Below, piece after piece: positions 1 through 8,184 of a DNA stretch of 34,710 nt; position 1 is the stretch's first letter, and every line of letters starts with the position of its first letter. This DNA comes from DASWJZ01 sp038211615. Its GTDB lineage: Bacteria; Pseudomonadota; Alphaproteobacteria; Rhizobiales; Afifellaceae. Made by a program: the position numbers and the translations under genes. The DNA lies in NCBI GenBank assembly GCA_038211615.1, contig JBBQVL010000048.1, positions 1 through 34,710 on the forward strand, in the 5' to 3' direction. The notes below the pieces were generated by a model, which was given only the letters and a program-made list of their open reading frames with translations, did not search any database and was not told the DNA's origin.

Positions 1-1
1 C

Positions 2-508
2 AATTTCACCGACCGGATGTTCCGGCCCGGCGACCAGGCGTTCTTCGACATCCTGCAGTCCTACCAGGGCTATCGCACCTGCTATTATCGCACCTTCAAT
101 GTCGGCCGCGCCACGCCGGTGCAGCACGACGCCTACACGAAATGCCGCGAATGGCTGGAAAAGGCCATCGAGCTCATCAAGCCCGGCGTCTCGAGCGATA
201 CGGTCGCCTCCGTCTGGCCGAAGGCCGAGGACTTCGGATTCCCGAACGAACTGGCCGCCTTCGGCCTGCAGTTCGGCCACGGACTGGGCCTTGCCATTCA
301 CGAGCGTCCCATCATCTCGCGGCTCGTCTCGCTCGAGCAGCCGATGGAGATCAAGACCGGCATGGTTTTCGCGCTCGAGACCTATTGCCCGGCGACCGAC
401 GGCTATTCCGCGGCGCGCATCGAGGAGGAGGTGGTGGTAACTGACAAGGGATGTCGCGTGATCTCGCTCTTCCCCGCGGAAGAGCTGCCGATCGCAAACG
501 CCTACTGA
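2..508 (+). CDS. M24-fold (creatinase / Xaa-Pro peptidase-like) hydrolase, C-terminal part
   Basis: The gene enters the window already open; about 168 C-terminal residues are visible, covering the second half of the pita-bread catalytic domain. Four of the five usual M24 metal ligands can be placed: the Asp in QAFFD, the His in FGHGLGLAIHERP, the Glu in MVFALET and the Glu in ARIEEEV. The second Asp of the usual GYxxDxTRTF motif is replaced: the sequence reads GYRTCYYRTF, with Cys there. Metal-dependent peptidases keep both Asp, while creatinase-type members of the fold have lost ligands, so the substrate may not be a peptide. It is followed after 33 nt by a dehydrogenase and then a complete ABC importer, which suggests an uptake and catabolic operon. 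Family assignment is confident; the reaction is unknown. Confidence 0.85.
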   Translation, partial: NFTDRMFRPGDQAFFDILQSYQGYRTCYYRTFNVGRATPVQHDAYTKCREWLEKAIELIKPGVSSDTVASVWPKAEDFGFPNELAAFGLQFGHGLGLAIHERPIISRLVSLEQPMEIKTGMVFALETYCPATDGYSAARIEEEVVVTDKGCRVISLFPAEELPIANAY

Positions 509-541
509 GTCTATCACGGGAAGTTTCAAAGGATCGTGAGC

Positions 542-1510
542 ATGGAGTCGAACACGCGCCGGATCGGTTGGATCGGCATGGGCCGGATGGGCTATCCGAT
601 GGCCGAGCGGCTGGTGACACGCGGTTATGCTGTCAGCGTCTGGAATCGCACGCGCGCCAAGGCCGAGCCGCTTTCCGCCAAGGGCGCGAAAGTCGTCGAC
701 CGGCTTTCCGATCTCGCCGATGTCGACATCCTCTTCACGATGGTGTCGACCGGGTTCGATCTCGAACAGGTGCTGTTCGGGGAGGATGGCCTGATCGACG
801 GAGCCGCGCGTGCGCTGCCGCGCATTCTCGTCGACTGCTCAAGCATCGGGGTGGATGAGTCCGCCGCGCTTCGCAGCCGGATCGAAAGCGGCGGCGCGGC
901 GTTCCTTGCATCGCCTGTCAGCGGCAATGGAAAGACGGTAAAGGCGGGCAAGCTGAGCTGCGTCGTCTCCGGCCCGGCCGATGCGTTCGAGGTCGCAAGG
1001 CCATATCTTGAAACGATTGCCGCCAGCGGCGTCGCATATGTTGGCGAAGGCGACCTCGCACGCATCTGCAAAGTCGCCCACAACGTCTTCCTCGGTGTCG
1101 TCATCCAGAACCTCGCGGAGATAACCGTGCTCGCCCAGAAAGCTGGCGTGGCGCGTCACGCATTCCTTCAGTTCATGAACAACAGCGTGCTCGGTTCGAT
1201 TTTCTCCCGCTACAAGAGCCCGGCGCTCGTCAATCTCGATTTCGCCACCACCTTTACGCCCGCGCTGCTTCGCAAGGACCTCGATCTCGGGCTAGCCGCG
1301 GCGCACGGCCTCGGCGTCCCAATGCCGGTGACCGCAGCCACGCGTGAAGCCCTGCAGGCGCATTTCGGCGCCGCCATGTTGCAGCCCGATCCCAAGGCTT
1401 ACCTCGAGAAGGATTTTTCCGCGCTCATCGAGACGGTCGCGCTTGCGGCCGGAATGAAGCTCACCAGCGAAAACAAGCCCGTGCCAAGCGGCCTCGAAGT
1501 TCAGGAATGA
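542..1510 (+). CDS. NAD(P)-dependent beta-hydroxyacid dehydrogenase (3-hydroxyisobutyrate dehydrogenase family)
   Basis: A 322-aa cytoplasmic oxidoreductase. The N-terminal Rossmann motif is GWIGMGRMGYPMA, followed by the family motifs DCSSIG, SPVSGNGKTVKAGKL (substrate-binding signature) and KVAHN with the catalytic Lys and partner Asn. The C-terminal half is the all-helical NAD-binding-2 domain. Length is slightly above the usual 290-300 aa. I chose ATG 542 because AAAGG at 528-532 lies at normal ribosome-binding distance; GTG 536 in the same frame is too close. The family oxidises 3-hydroxyacids such as 3-hydroxyisobutyrate or tartronate semialdehyde; the exact substrate cannot be read from sequence. 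Position between the M24-like enzyme and a Liv-type importer suggests a step in degrading the imported compound. Confidence 0.9.
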   Translation: MESNTRRIGWIGMGRMGYPMAERLVTRGYAVSVWNRTRAKAEPLSAKGAKVVDRLSDLADVDILFTMVSTGFDLEQVLFGEDGLIDGAARALPRILVDCSSIGVDESAALRSRIESGGAAFLASPVSGNGKTVKAGKLSCVVSGPADAFEVARPYLETIAASGVAYVGEGDLARICKVAHNVFLGVVIQNLAEITVLAQKAGVARHAFLQFMNNSVLGSIFSRYKSPALVNLDFATTFTPALLRKDLDLGLAAAHGLGVPMPVTAATREALQAHFGAAMLQPDPKAYLEKDFSALIETVALAAGMKLTSENKPVPSGLEVQE

Positions 1511-1550
1511 CAAGGAAGCAAGATCAAGTCTGACAGGGGAGGGAATGAGC

Positions 1551-2771
1551 ATGAGAGGTCTAGCAGAAGGCACGCGGACACTGAAACTTCTCGCGACCGC
1601 GGCCGCCGCCACATTGCTTCTTGCGAGCGCGGCTGCGGCCGGAGAAGCGCCGCTCAAGGTCGGCATTTCGCTGTCGCTCACCGGCGATTTCGCCGACCCG
1701 GGCAAGGCTGCAAAGCGCGGCTACGAGCTCTGGGCCGCGGATGTCAACAAGAGGGGCGGCGTTCTCGGACGACAGGTGGAAGTCAAGATCGTAGACGATA
1801 CGTCGAGTCCGGACCAGGTCGTGACCAACTACCAGAACCTCATCACGCAGGACAAAGTCGACATCGTCTTCGGGCCTTTCTCGAGTTTGCTGACGATCCC
1901 CGCGGCGCGCGTTGCGAAGCGCTACGGATACTCCTTCATCGAGCCGGCCGGCGGCGGGCCGAAGGTGTTCGCGCAACACCTGGACAACCTCTTCTTCGTG
2001 CAGCCGGCTCCGGTTGTGAAGGGCGGTGACGTATTCGCGAAGTACATTCTGTCTCTGCCTGAAGACCAGCGTCCGAAGACCGCGGCCTACGCAAAGCTCG
2101 ACGACCCGTTCGCAGCGCCGATCGCCGACTTCGTGAAGGACCAGTTCGAGGCGGCTGGGATCAAGACGGTCTACGACCAGACTTATCCCGCCGAATCGGC
2201 TGACCTCACGCCGATCATCGCCGGCGTTGCCGCGGCGGATCCCGACGTCGTCGTTTCGGGCACCCAGTCGCTGGATGCATTCGCCCAGGTCAAGGCGATG
2301 ATCCAGCTGAAGTTCAATCCGAAGTGGCTGTTTATGTCGAATGGCGCAAACTCTCCGACCGAATTCCCGGACAAGGTGGGCGCCAAGAACACCGAGGGCA
2401 TCTTCACCAGCGGTGACTGGTACCCGGCGTCGCCCGTGGCGGGAAGCAAGGCATTCATCGACGCCTACATCGGGATGTACGGCGGCGACGCGTCCGGCAT
2501 CGACAGCACATCGGCCGAGGCTTATTCCGCCGGGATGCTACTTGAGCAGGTCGCGGGAAAGACCGGCGCAGTCGACAATGCAACGGTCATCAAGACGCTG
2601 CACAGCGGCTCGTGGCATACTCTCGTCGGCGATCTGAGCTGGGATGCCGATGGCGCGCCACAGGGCGAATATCTGTTGACCGAGTGGATCGGCGGGCAGC
2701 TCATCACCGTGTTTCCTCCCGAGGTTGCGCAGCACGCGCCGGTCGCGCCAAAGCCCAACTGGGCCGAGTAA
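1551..2771 (+). CDS. Periplasmic substrate-binding protein of a branched-chain amino-acid-type ABC transporter
   Basis: A 406-aa protein with a Sec signal peptide (KLLATAAAATLLLASAAAAG, cleavage likely after the Ala run) and a type-I periplasmic-binding fold of the LivJ/Peripla_BP_6 kind: KVGISLSLTGDFADPGKAAKRG at the start of the mature domain, VDIVFGPFSS in the ligand cleft region and PDVVVSGTQS later. GGGGAGGG at 1536-1543 is a strong ribosome-binding site. It suits ATG 1551 better than ATG 1545, which is only one base away. It is the first gene of a five-gene transporter set that follows with short spacings or overlaps. The LivJ family binds many things besides Leu/Ile/Val (amides, aromatic acids, urea), so the ligand is unknown. 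Confidence 0.92.
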   Translation: MRGLAEGTRTLKLLATAAAATLLLASAAAAGEAPLKVGISLSLTGDFADPGKAAKRGYELWAADVNKRGGVLGRQVEVKIVDDTSSPDQVVTNYQNLITQDKVDIVFGPFSSLLTIPAARVAKRYGYSFIEPAGGGPKVFAQHLDNLFFVQPAPVVKGGDVFAKYILSLPEDQRPKTAAYAKLDDPFAAPIADFVKDQFEAAGIKTVYDQTYPAESADLTPIIAGVAAADPDVVVSGTQSLDAFAQVKAMIQLKFNPKWLFMSNGANSPTEFPDKVGAKNTEGIFTSGDWYPASPVAGSKAFIDAYIGMYGGDASGIDSTSAEAYSAGMLLEQVAGKTGAVDNATVIKTLHSGSWHTLVGDLSWDADGAPQGEYLLTEWIGGQLITVFPPEVAQHAPVAPKPNWAE

Positions 2772-2782
2772 GGCAGGGCACG

Positions 2783-3661
2783 ATGCATGCCCTGGTCCAG
2801 GCTGTCATTCTTGGAGTGCTGACGGGGGGCGTCTACGCGCTCATGGCGAGTGGGCAGACGCTCATTTTTGGAATCATGAAGGTCGTCAATCTCGCACAGG
2901 CTGCCCTCGTGATACTGGCGTCTTATCTGACGTTCAGCCTGTTCACGCTCACCGGCCTGGACCCCTTCCTCTCGATTCTGATTACGACGCCCATGCTGTT
3001 CGTGATCGGAGCGGCGATCCAGTGGGCGCTGCTGCGCCCGCTGAACTCCGATGAAGTCTCGCAACTCTCTTTACTCGTCACGTTCGCGGTGGCGCTCGGC
3101 ATCGAGGGTCTGCTTGCGATGGCCTACAACACGACGTTTCGCTCGATCCAGCCCGGCTACGAGAACTTCAGTTGGACGGTGCTGGGATACCAGGTGAACA
3201 TGGTTCGGTTCTACGCCTTCCTGCTGTCGCTGGTGATGCTCGGCCTTCTCTACCTGATCATGCAGCGCACCAAATTCGGGTGGGCAATCCGCGCCACTGT
3301 GCAGAACCCGATGTCGGCGCAGCTTCTCGGCGTCAACTCGAAGATGGTCGCGGCATTCGGCTTCGGGCTTGGAGCCGCGACGGCTGCCGCGTCGGGAGCT
3401 GTCTTCGGGCTCATCTCGCCCTTCAACCCCGGCAGCCACTACGACCTGATCAGCCGGCTGCTGACCATCGTCGTGCTGGGAGGACTGGGCAGCATCGGCG
3501 GATCGATCATCGCGGCGCTGATCATGGGAGTCGGCGGATCGATCATCGCCGCACTTCTGTCTCCCATCTGGTCGGATTTCGCTTTCTTCGTGGTGCTTCT
3601 CCTCGTGCTGTTGTTTCGGCCGAGGGGACTCTTCGGCCCCCGCATGCGGGGCGCGATATGA
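2783..3661 (+). CDS. livH: Branched-chain amino-acid-type ABC transporter permease, LivH family
   Basis: A 292-aa inner-membrane permease with about eight hydrophobic segments. It starts MHALVQAVILGVLTGGVYAL, typical of LivH, and contains the conserved FGIMKVVNLAQAAL segment and, near the C terminus, VVLGGLGSIGGSIIAAL, the family's coupling-helix region. ATG 2783 lies 11 nt after the binding-protein stop and matches the usual LivH N terminus. An upstream in-frame ATG at 2612 would sit inside the binding-protein gene and is rejected. The stop overlaps the next start as ATGA, so LivH and LivM are translationally coupled. It should pair with LivM as the heterodimeric membrane channel. Confidence 0.93.
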   Translation: MHALVQAVILGVLTGGVYALMASGQTLIFGIMKVVNLAQAALVILASYLTFSLFTLTGLDPFLSILITTPMLFVIGAAIQWALLRPLNSDEVSQLSLLVTFAVALGIEGLLAMAYNTTFRSIQPGYENFSWTVLGYQVNMVRFYAFLLSLVMLGLLYLIMQRTKFGWAIRATVQNPMSAQLLGVNSKMVAAFGFGLGAATAAASGAVFGLISPFNPGSHYDLISRLLTIVVLGGLGSIGGSIIAALIMGVGGSIIAALLSPIWSDFAFFVVLLLVLLFRPRGLFGPRMRGAI

Positions 3662-4704
3662 GCGGTCTGGGTTTGCTGCGCGGCGTTGCGTTCTTCGGAG
3701 CGCTCGCGCTGCTGCCATACGGCGTCGGGGCGCCGTGGATATTGAACCTGCTGATCTTCACGCTGATGTATGCGGGCCTGGCGAGCGCGTGGAATCTGCT
3801 GGGCGGCTACGCTGGCTATCCCTCGCTTGGGCACGCCGCATTCTTCGGGCTGGGCGCATATGCCATCGCCATCGTCTTCGAGGACAGCGTCGGCAACGGA
3901 TACCTGCCCTTCTTCCTGCTTCCGTTGATCGGAGTGGGAGCCGCTCTGGTGAGTGTGCCAATCGGGTGGATCGCCATGCGGACGCGCGCCGATGTTTTCG
4001 CCATCGTGACGATCACCCTGCTGTTCATCACACAGACCCTCGCATTCAATCTGCGGTCCATCACCGATGGAGCGCAAGGCAAGGCTGTCGCCGTGCCGCC
4101 CTTTCCGGTCGATACCTACGGCTGGCCCTTCTACTACGCGATGCTGACGCTTCTTGCCGTGGCCATGGGCGTATCCTTCTATTTCCGACGCTCGAAGATT
4201 GGTCTGTCGCTGGCGGCCGTGCGAGCCGATGAGGACAAGGCGCACGGCGTTGGTGTGCGCGTTACCGGTGTCAAACTGATCGCCTTCGCCCTGAGCGTCG
4301 GTATCACCGCGATGATAGGCGGCGTGTGGGCCTACTATCTGGGGTTCGTCTATCCGCAGTTCGCTGTGGATCCCCTGCTCACCATCGGCATGGTCCTGAT
4401 GACTTTTCTCGGAGGGCGGGCAACGTTGTGGGGACCGGTGATCGGGGCGTTCATTCTGGTCCCGGCCCAGCAGACCTTCGCGTATCACTTCGGTGCGAGT
4501 CAGGTCTATCTGCTGGCCTACGCCGCGATCTTTCTGATCATCATGCTGGTGCTGCCGCGCGGCATCCTGCCGACGATCACGGACCGCCTGCGTCATCGAA
4601 ACAAGCGAGGACCTGGGGGACAGCAGAGAGCCGCGGCGTCGCCCGTGGGGAACCCCGTTCAGGCCGCGGGAATGATCGACGAATTACGTGCGGCTGAACG
4701 ATGA
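3658..4704 (+). CDS. livM: Branched-chain amino-acid-type ABC transporter permease, LivM family
   Basis: A 348-aa inner-membrane permease. Conserved LivM features are ASAWNLLGGYAGYPSLGHAAFFGLGAYA in the N-terminal third and MTFLGGRATLWGPVIGAFIL near residues 240-265. The start ATG 3658 overlaps the livH stop (ATGA), and the stop overlaps the livG start in the same way at 4701-4704. The C terminus carries a hydrophilic, Arg/Gly/Ala-rich tail of about 40 residues beyond the last membrane segment, longer than usual and presumably cytoplasmic. Forms the channel with LivH. Confidence 0.92.
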   Translation: MSGLGLLRGVAFFGALALLPYGVGAPWILNLLIFTLMYAGLASAWNLLGGYAGYPSLGHAAFFGLGAYAIAIVFEDSVGNGYLPFFLLPLIGVGAALVSVPIGWIAMRTRADVFAIVTITLLFITQTLAFNLRSITDGAQGKAVAVPPFPVDTYGWPFYYAMLTLLAVAMGVSFYFRRSKIGLSLAAVRADEDKAHGVGVRVTGVKLIAFALSVGITAMIGGVWAYYLGFVYPQFAVDPLLTIGMVLMTFLGGRATLWGPVIGAFILVPAQQTFAYHFGASQVYLLAYAAIFLIIMLVLPRGILPTITDRLRHRNKRGPGGQQRAAASPVGNPVQAAGMIDELRAAER

Positions 4705-5432
4705 CTGCGCTGCTGGAAGTCGAAAAGCTGTGCAAGCGCTTCGGCGGCGTCAGAGCAGTCGACGACTGCTCTTTCTCCGTCGACGAGGGAGCGATCACGG
4801 CGCTGATCGGGCCGAACGGCTCAGGCAAGACGACGGCCTTCAACATGATCACCGGATATCTCAAGTCCGATTCGGGGGACATACGCTTCGACGGTCACAC
4901 CGTGAACGAGCCGGACCCGGCTCGGCTTTACCGGAAGGGATTGTCGCGAACCTTTCAGCAGGCGCGGATATTTCCGGACCTGTCGGTCGAGGAGAACCTG
5001 GTGGTTGCCGCGGGACCGCCCTGGCGCAGCCTGTTCGGCGCGAGACTTACGAAGACCGACCGGCTGCGCGCGCTTGAGATGCTTGAAGAGTTCCGGCTCG
5101 CCGGCCTCGCCGATCTGCCCGCCGCTGAGCTCTCCTACGGTCAGCGCAAGCTGCTGGAGTTTGCCGCCGTGCTCATGAGCCGGCCAAAGCTTGTGCTGCT
5201 CGACGAGCCAACCGCCGGCGTCAACCCCGTAATGATCAACATGATGGAGCACCATATCCGCGCCCGCCACAAGGACGGAGTGACCTTCCTTATCGTCGAG
5301 CACGACATGCATCTGGTCATGCGGCTTTGCGATCCCGTGATCGTGCTCGATCGTGGGGCGACCATCGCAATGGGACCACCGGCCGAAGTGCAGATCAACC
5401 CCATCGTGCTCGATGCGTACCTCGGAAACTGA
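4701..5432 (+). CDS. livG: Branched-chain amino-acid-type ABC transporter ATPase, LivG family
   Basis: A 243-aa cytoplasmic ATPase. Walker A is GPNGSGKT at residues 37-44, the Q-loop lies in SRTFQQARIFPDLSV (about 82-96), the ABC signature is LSYGQ at 144-148 and Walker B is LVLLDEP at 164-170 with the catalytic Glu. The switch His is in FLIVEHDMHLVM. The Q-loop sequence and the TAGVNP after Walker B are typical of LivG rather than LivF. It starts inside the livM stop (ATGA overlap) and is followed by livF without a gap, so the operon is compact. Confidence 0.93.
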   Translation: MTALLEVEKLCKRFGGVRAVDDCSFSVDEGAITALIGPNGSGKTTAFNMITGYLKSDSGDIRFDGHTVNEPDPARLYRKGLSRTFQQARIFPDLSVEENLVVAAGPPWRSLFGARLTKTDRLRALEMLEEFRLAGLADLPAAELSYGQRKLLEFAAVLMSRPKLVLLDEPTAGVNPVMINMMEHHIRARHKDGVTFLIVEHDMHLVMRLCDPVIVLDRGATIAMGPPAEVQINPIVLDAYLGN

Positions 5433-5433
5433 C

Positions 5434-6231
5434 GTGGATGAAATGCCGGCGACGGCGCTCATCCCAACGGTACCACCGGAGACACAGGACCGTGGAAAAT
5501 CTGTCATCCTCCGGCTCTCCGGAGTGACTGCTGGGTATGGCGCGGGATTGATTCTGAAGGGCGTCAACCTGAGCGTCAACACCGGCAAGATCATGTGTTT
5601 GATCGGGCCGAATGGTTCGGGAAAATCAACCGTCCTCAAAACGATAAGTGGGCTTCTCCATCCCGAAGGCGGTGAGGTGATGCTTCGGGGTGAGGACATC
5701 GGCCGGCTGTCGTCGAGGAATCGGTTGGCTCGGGGGGTGATTCACGTGCCGCAGGAGCGGAGTCTCTTCCCGGGGATGACGGTCTGGGAGAATGTGCTGA
5801 TGGGAGCCTTCATCCTCTCCGACAAGGCGCTCGTTCGAAGCCGGGCCGAACGAGTTGCCGAGCTTTTCCCGATCGTTGCGGAACGTCGCCATGCGGCAGC
5901 AGGCTCGCTCTCCGGCGGAGAACAGAAGCAGGTAGAGCTCGCGCGCTCCCTCATGCTCGACCCGGCGCTGATTCTCCTCGACGAGCCATCGATCGGGCTC
6001 GACCCGAAGGCGCGGAAGGGGGTCTTCGCCTCCATAGCCGCCCTGGCCAAGGATGGGCGGACTGTTCTTCTGGTCGAGCAGAACGCGCGATCCGGGTTGG
6101 CTGTGGCGGATCAGGCGGCGGTCCTCGATGCGGGTCGTATCGCGCTGGTCGGCACGGGGGCCGGGTTGCTCAACGATCCGGAAGTGGCCCGACTCTATCT
6201 CGGCGCCGGCACCATACGACCGTCGATGTGA
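5434..6231 (+). CDS. livF: Branched-chain amino-acid-type ABC transporter ATPase, LivF family
   Basis: About 265 aa. After an extra N-terminal stretch of some 25 residues with no clear homology, the ATPase shows Walker A GPNGSGKST, the LivF-type Q-loop region GVIHVPQERSLFPGMTV, signature LSGGEQKQ and Walker B LILLDEPSIGLDPK. Start choice is uncertain. GTG 5434 has GGAA six bases upstream and begins one base after the livG stop; ATG 5443 and ATG 5413 are in frame. It is the last gene of the transporter operon; after its stop the sequence becomes non-coding. Pairs with LivG to drive import. Confidence 0.9.
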   Translation: MDEMPATALIPTVPPETQDRGKSVILRLSGVTAGYGAGLILKGVNLSVNTGKIMCLIGPNGSGKSTVLKTISGLLHPEGGEVMLRGEDIGRLSSRNRLARGVIHVPQERSLFPGMTVWENVLMGAFILSDKALVRSRAERVAELFPIVAERRHAAAGSLSGGEQKQVELARSLMLDPALILLDEPSIGLDPKARKGVFASIAALAKDGRTVLLVEQNARSGLAVADQAAVLDAGRIALVGTGAGLLNDPEVARLYLGAGTIRPSM

Positions 6232-6729
6232 AGTCGAAGGAATGGACCTCTCCCTGCTCAGCGTGTCACGAGCTCAATCAGACGCTCTCTTTGAACGAAT
6301 CGTGTCTGCACCGAGATTGCTCGCTTGACCCCTAAAGAATAAACGCTCCTTGGCGATCACGCCGATCTCGGCGCACAGGGAGCGGTTCTCTTGCGTGTGG
6401 TGGCTGCTCAGGAACGTCGTGACGTTCTCGCGTTCTGAATCTCTCGCAGCAGTTTCCCGGTTTCACATTTGGCCGGCAGGTAGAACCCGCAGGTCCACAA
6501 GAGGTGACGCCAGGCCAAGCGAATAGTTCTTTTGGACGTGGGTCTTGCTAAGAAGGTGACAGTGGAATCAGGAAGAAGCCGGTCGAGGTTTTGAAGAGTC
6601 TGCAACTCACCAATCTGAACCCTTGGAAAGAGGCTGGTCTGCCTGCAGGGCGGAGCCATCTTCTCAGGACCGCGCTAGGTGAGGGATGTGGTGTGTCGAT
6701 GGTGAATTGCGAACTAGGGAAGCTCGGAG
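6232..6729 (+). other. Gene-poor stretch after the livF operon, with decayed coding sequence
   Basis: No intact gene is supported. On the minus strand, positions about 6450-6300 can be read across one frame change as LLRE followed by SERENVTTFLSSHHTQ, which resembles another fragment at 7335-7523 (see repeat entries). This suggests old, frame-broken coding sequence rather than a live gene. A 28-codon + frame from 6242 has no recognisable content. No convincing rho-independent terminator was seen after livF. Confidence 0.35.
6400..6432 (+). repeat. Imperfect dispersed repeat, copy 1 (partner at 7344-7376)
   Basis: About 25 of 33 bases match the copy at 7344-7376 in the same orientation; both contain CGTCGT and end in TTCTCGCG. 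Minus-strand translation of the two copies gives RENVTTFLSSHH and RENITTLPSNHD, so the similarity is probably that of two related decayed coding fragments flanking the 129-aa gene. Compared by eye only. Confidence 0.35.
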
Positions 6730-7119
6730 ATGAACAAAGGTCGAATCCTTGCTGAACTCGAGGCAATGGCAGTTTCCAGATTGTTCGGAAATGGTCCCTG
6801 GCTGGCGGACCGCGAAGCCATCTATGCGATCACTAGGAGATTTCAAGAAATGGGTCTTGAGGAGCAGATCGCCGAAAATGCGACCCGCAACACGGCACTC
6901 GGAAGCGAACTAGGATTGGATATCATGATGGTATTCACCGGGGTTTTCGACGAGTGGGAAATGGCCATTATTCTGGAGCAATACGGCCTGCTCGATCGCG
7001 AGGCAGTTGATGACATATTGGATGGACCGAATCTCTCTGAGCATGGAGAGCGTATTCTTCGGCCTATCGTACAGAAGGCATTTTTCGCCTACCATCGCTC
7101 GTCCGGCTGGGTGACGTGA
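6730..7119 (+). CDS. Hypothetical protein, 129 aa, no recognised domain
   Basis: A cytoplasmic-looking, acidic, mostly helical protein without signal peptide or membrane segment. AGGGAAG at 6716-6722 gives a good ribosome-binding site for ATG 6730. Visible traits are MNKGRILAELEAMAVSRLFG at the N terminus and a middle part (FTGVFDEWEMAIILEQYGLL) that looks like a folded helical core. I do not recognise the family. It stands alone between two gene-poor stretches that hold decayed sequence, and no operator of the CTAA type lies upstream. Codon use looks coding. It could be the surviving cargo of an otherwise eroded insertion. Confidence 0.65.
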   Translation: MNKGRILAELEAMAVSRLFGNGPWLADREAIYAITRRFQEMGLEEQIAENATRNTALGSELGLDIMMVFTGVFDEWEMAIILEQYGLLDREAVDDILDGPNLSEHGERILRPIVQKAFFAYHRSSGWVT

Positions 7120-7334
7120 TCTGCGGCAGGCCGGCCAAGCTTCTGCTCTAGGTCGCAGCCTCCAGAGGGGGCTTATTTCCCGTTGGTCCATGACGGGCAT
7201 GTATCTCGGCCTACTGGTCCAGGAGGCCGATTAATCTTTCTCCGAAACGAAACGGGTTGCCTCGCGGAGATCGGCTGGGGGCCCGTAAAGGCTTGGCGAT
7301 GATGCTGGCCGGATTCAATGCGAACGGATTTTTC

Positions 7335-7523
7335 TTACGCATCGTGATTGCTCGGAAGCGTCGTAATATTCTCGCGATCGGCAAGTTCTTGCAGCAGCGC
7401 AGGCGCTATGTTTTCGCGCCAAACATATCGCCTGCCTTCTTCTGAGGTGCTTGGAACGCGTGCGTCGCCCGGCTCTGGCTTTGTGCCCACGATACGCTGG
7501 CGGAATGCATCGCTTTGCGACCT
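7335..7523 (-). pseudogene. Probable decayed gene fragment
   Basis: An open minus-strand frame of 62 codons without a usable start codon. It reads like real protein (segments RIVGTKPEPGDARVPS and EEGRRYVWRENIAPALLQEL, then DRENITTLPSNHD) and stops at 7335-7337. The segment RENITT matches a fragment at 6400-6432. I do not recognise the family. The lack of a start and the upstream in-frame TGA at 7524-7526 argue for a remnant. The rest of 7120-7546 shows nothing else I can support. Confidence 0.3.
7344..7376 (+). repeat. Imperfect dispersed repeat, copy 2 (partner at 6400-6432)
   Basis: Same orientation as copy 1, about 25 of 33 bases identical. It lies inside the decayed minus-strand fragment at 7335-7523. 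Confidence 0.35.
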
Positions 7524-7546
7524 TCACCTCGCTGAAAATGCCATTG

Positions 7547-7561
7547 CTAAGCGAGCCCTAA
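7547..7561 (+). promoter_or_regulatory. Candidate regulator operator S1 (CTAA-N7-CTAA)
   Basis: CTAAGCGAGCC then CTAATT: two CTAA units 11 bp apart, oriented toward the PAP2-DedA operon. It is one of seven such sites in the window. Its position argues that the PAP2 start codon lies downstream of about 7590, not at GTG 7567. Confidence 0.55.
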
Positions 7562-7617
7562 TTGAAGTGGAGGACCTAAGGACGACGCTCGCTTCGGTAC
7601 TCTGGCACAGGTACAGT

Positions 7618-8178
7618 TTGGATATTCTCGCCACTCGCTGGATCAACTCGCTTTCGGGCGGGTTCGTTTTTCTCGACACGATCCTCGTCGTGGTCGCGAT
7701 ATGGGGCGTCCCGGCCATCGTGCTGGTGGTGGCGGTGCTTTGGGTTCCGTCGATGTCCTTGCGGCCGTCGCCCCGGCGACTTCATGTCCGCCACGTGGTG
7801 GTAGCGAGCGGTCTCTCGGCAGCCTTGGGACTTCTCTTCAATCAAGCCGTGCTCCTGTTCGTGCATCGTGCGCGCCCATACGATTCGGGAATAACGCATC
7901 TCCTCATCGACAGGAGCACCGACTTCGCGTTTCCGTCCGATCATGCGACGGTTGCCTTCGCGGTCGCTGCCACTTTTCTCCTGCATGGCAGGCGATCCAT
8001 TGGCTTGCTGTTCATGGCCGCAGCCGTTCTGGTGGGCCTCTCGCGGGTTTACGTCGGCACGCATTTTGTGTCGGACGTGCTCGGTGGAGCGGTCACGGCG
8101 GGACTGGCCGCAGCTGTGATGCGTTCGGTCTATCCTGAGGGAACCCGCGCCGACCTTCTCGTCACCCGCATCCTGTAG
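7618..8178 (+). CDS. PAP2-family phosphatase, BcrC-like (undecaprenyl-diphosphatase type)
   Basis: About 186 aa, polytopic inner-membrane protein. PAP2 motifs are in order: HRARP (motif 1), FAFPSDHATVAF (motif 2, PSDH as in the BcrC group rather than PSGH) and GLSRVYVGTHFVSDVLGG (motif 3 with the catalytic His). The motif-1 Lys of the classical KxxxxxxRP pattern is not present; Leu stands at that position. The BcrC family hydrolyses undecaprenyl diphosphate to recycle the cell-wall lipid carrier. The start is uncertain: TTG 7618 (ACAGG upstream) fits the short family N terminus and the operator at 7547-7561; GTG 7567 or ATG 7348 would overlap that operator or run into upstream remnants. DedA follows 6 nt later. 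Confidence 0.8.
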   Translation: MDILATRWINSLSGGFVFLDTILVVVAIWGVPAIVLVVAVLWVPSMSLRPSPRRLHVRHVVVASGLSAALGLLFNQAVLLFVHRARPYDSGITHLLIDRSTDFAFPSDHATVAFAVAATFLLHGRRSIGLLFMAAAVLVGLSRVYVGTHFVSDVLGGAVTAGLAAAVMRSVYPEGTRADLLVTRIL

Positions 8179-8184
8179 GTCCGC

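Noticed and set aside
3439..4596. A 385-codon minus-strand frame over livM
   Set aside because: It is antisense to a permease with clear motifs, and its product is polar and His/Gln/Asp-rich, typical of shadow frames.
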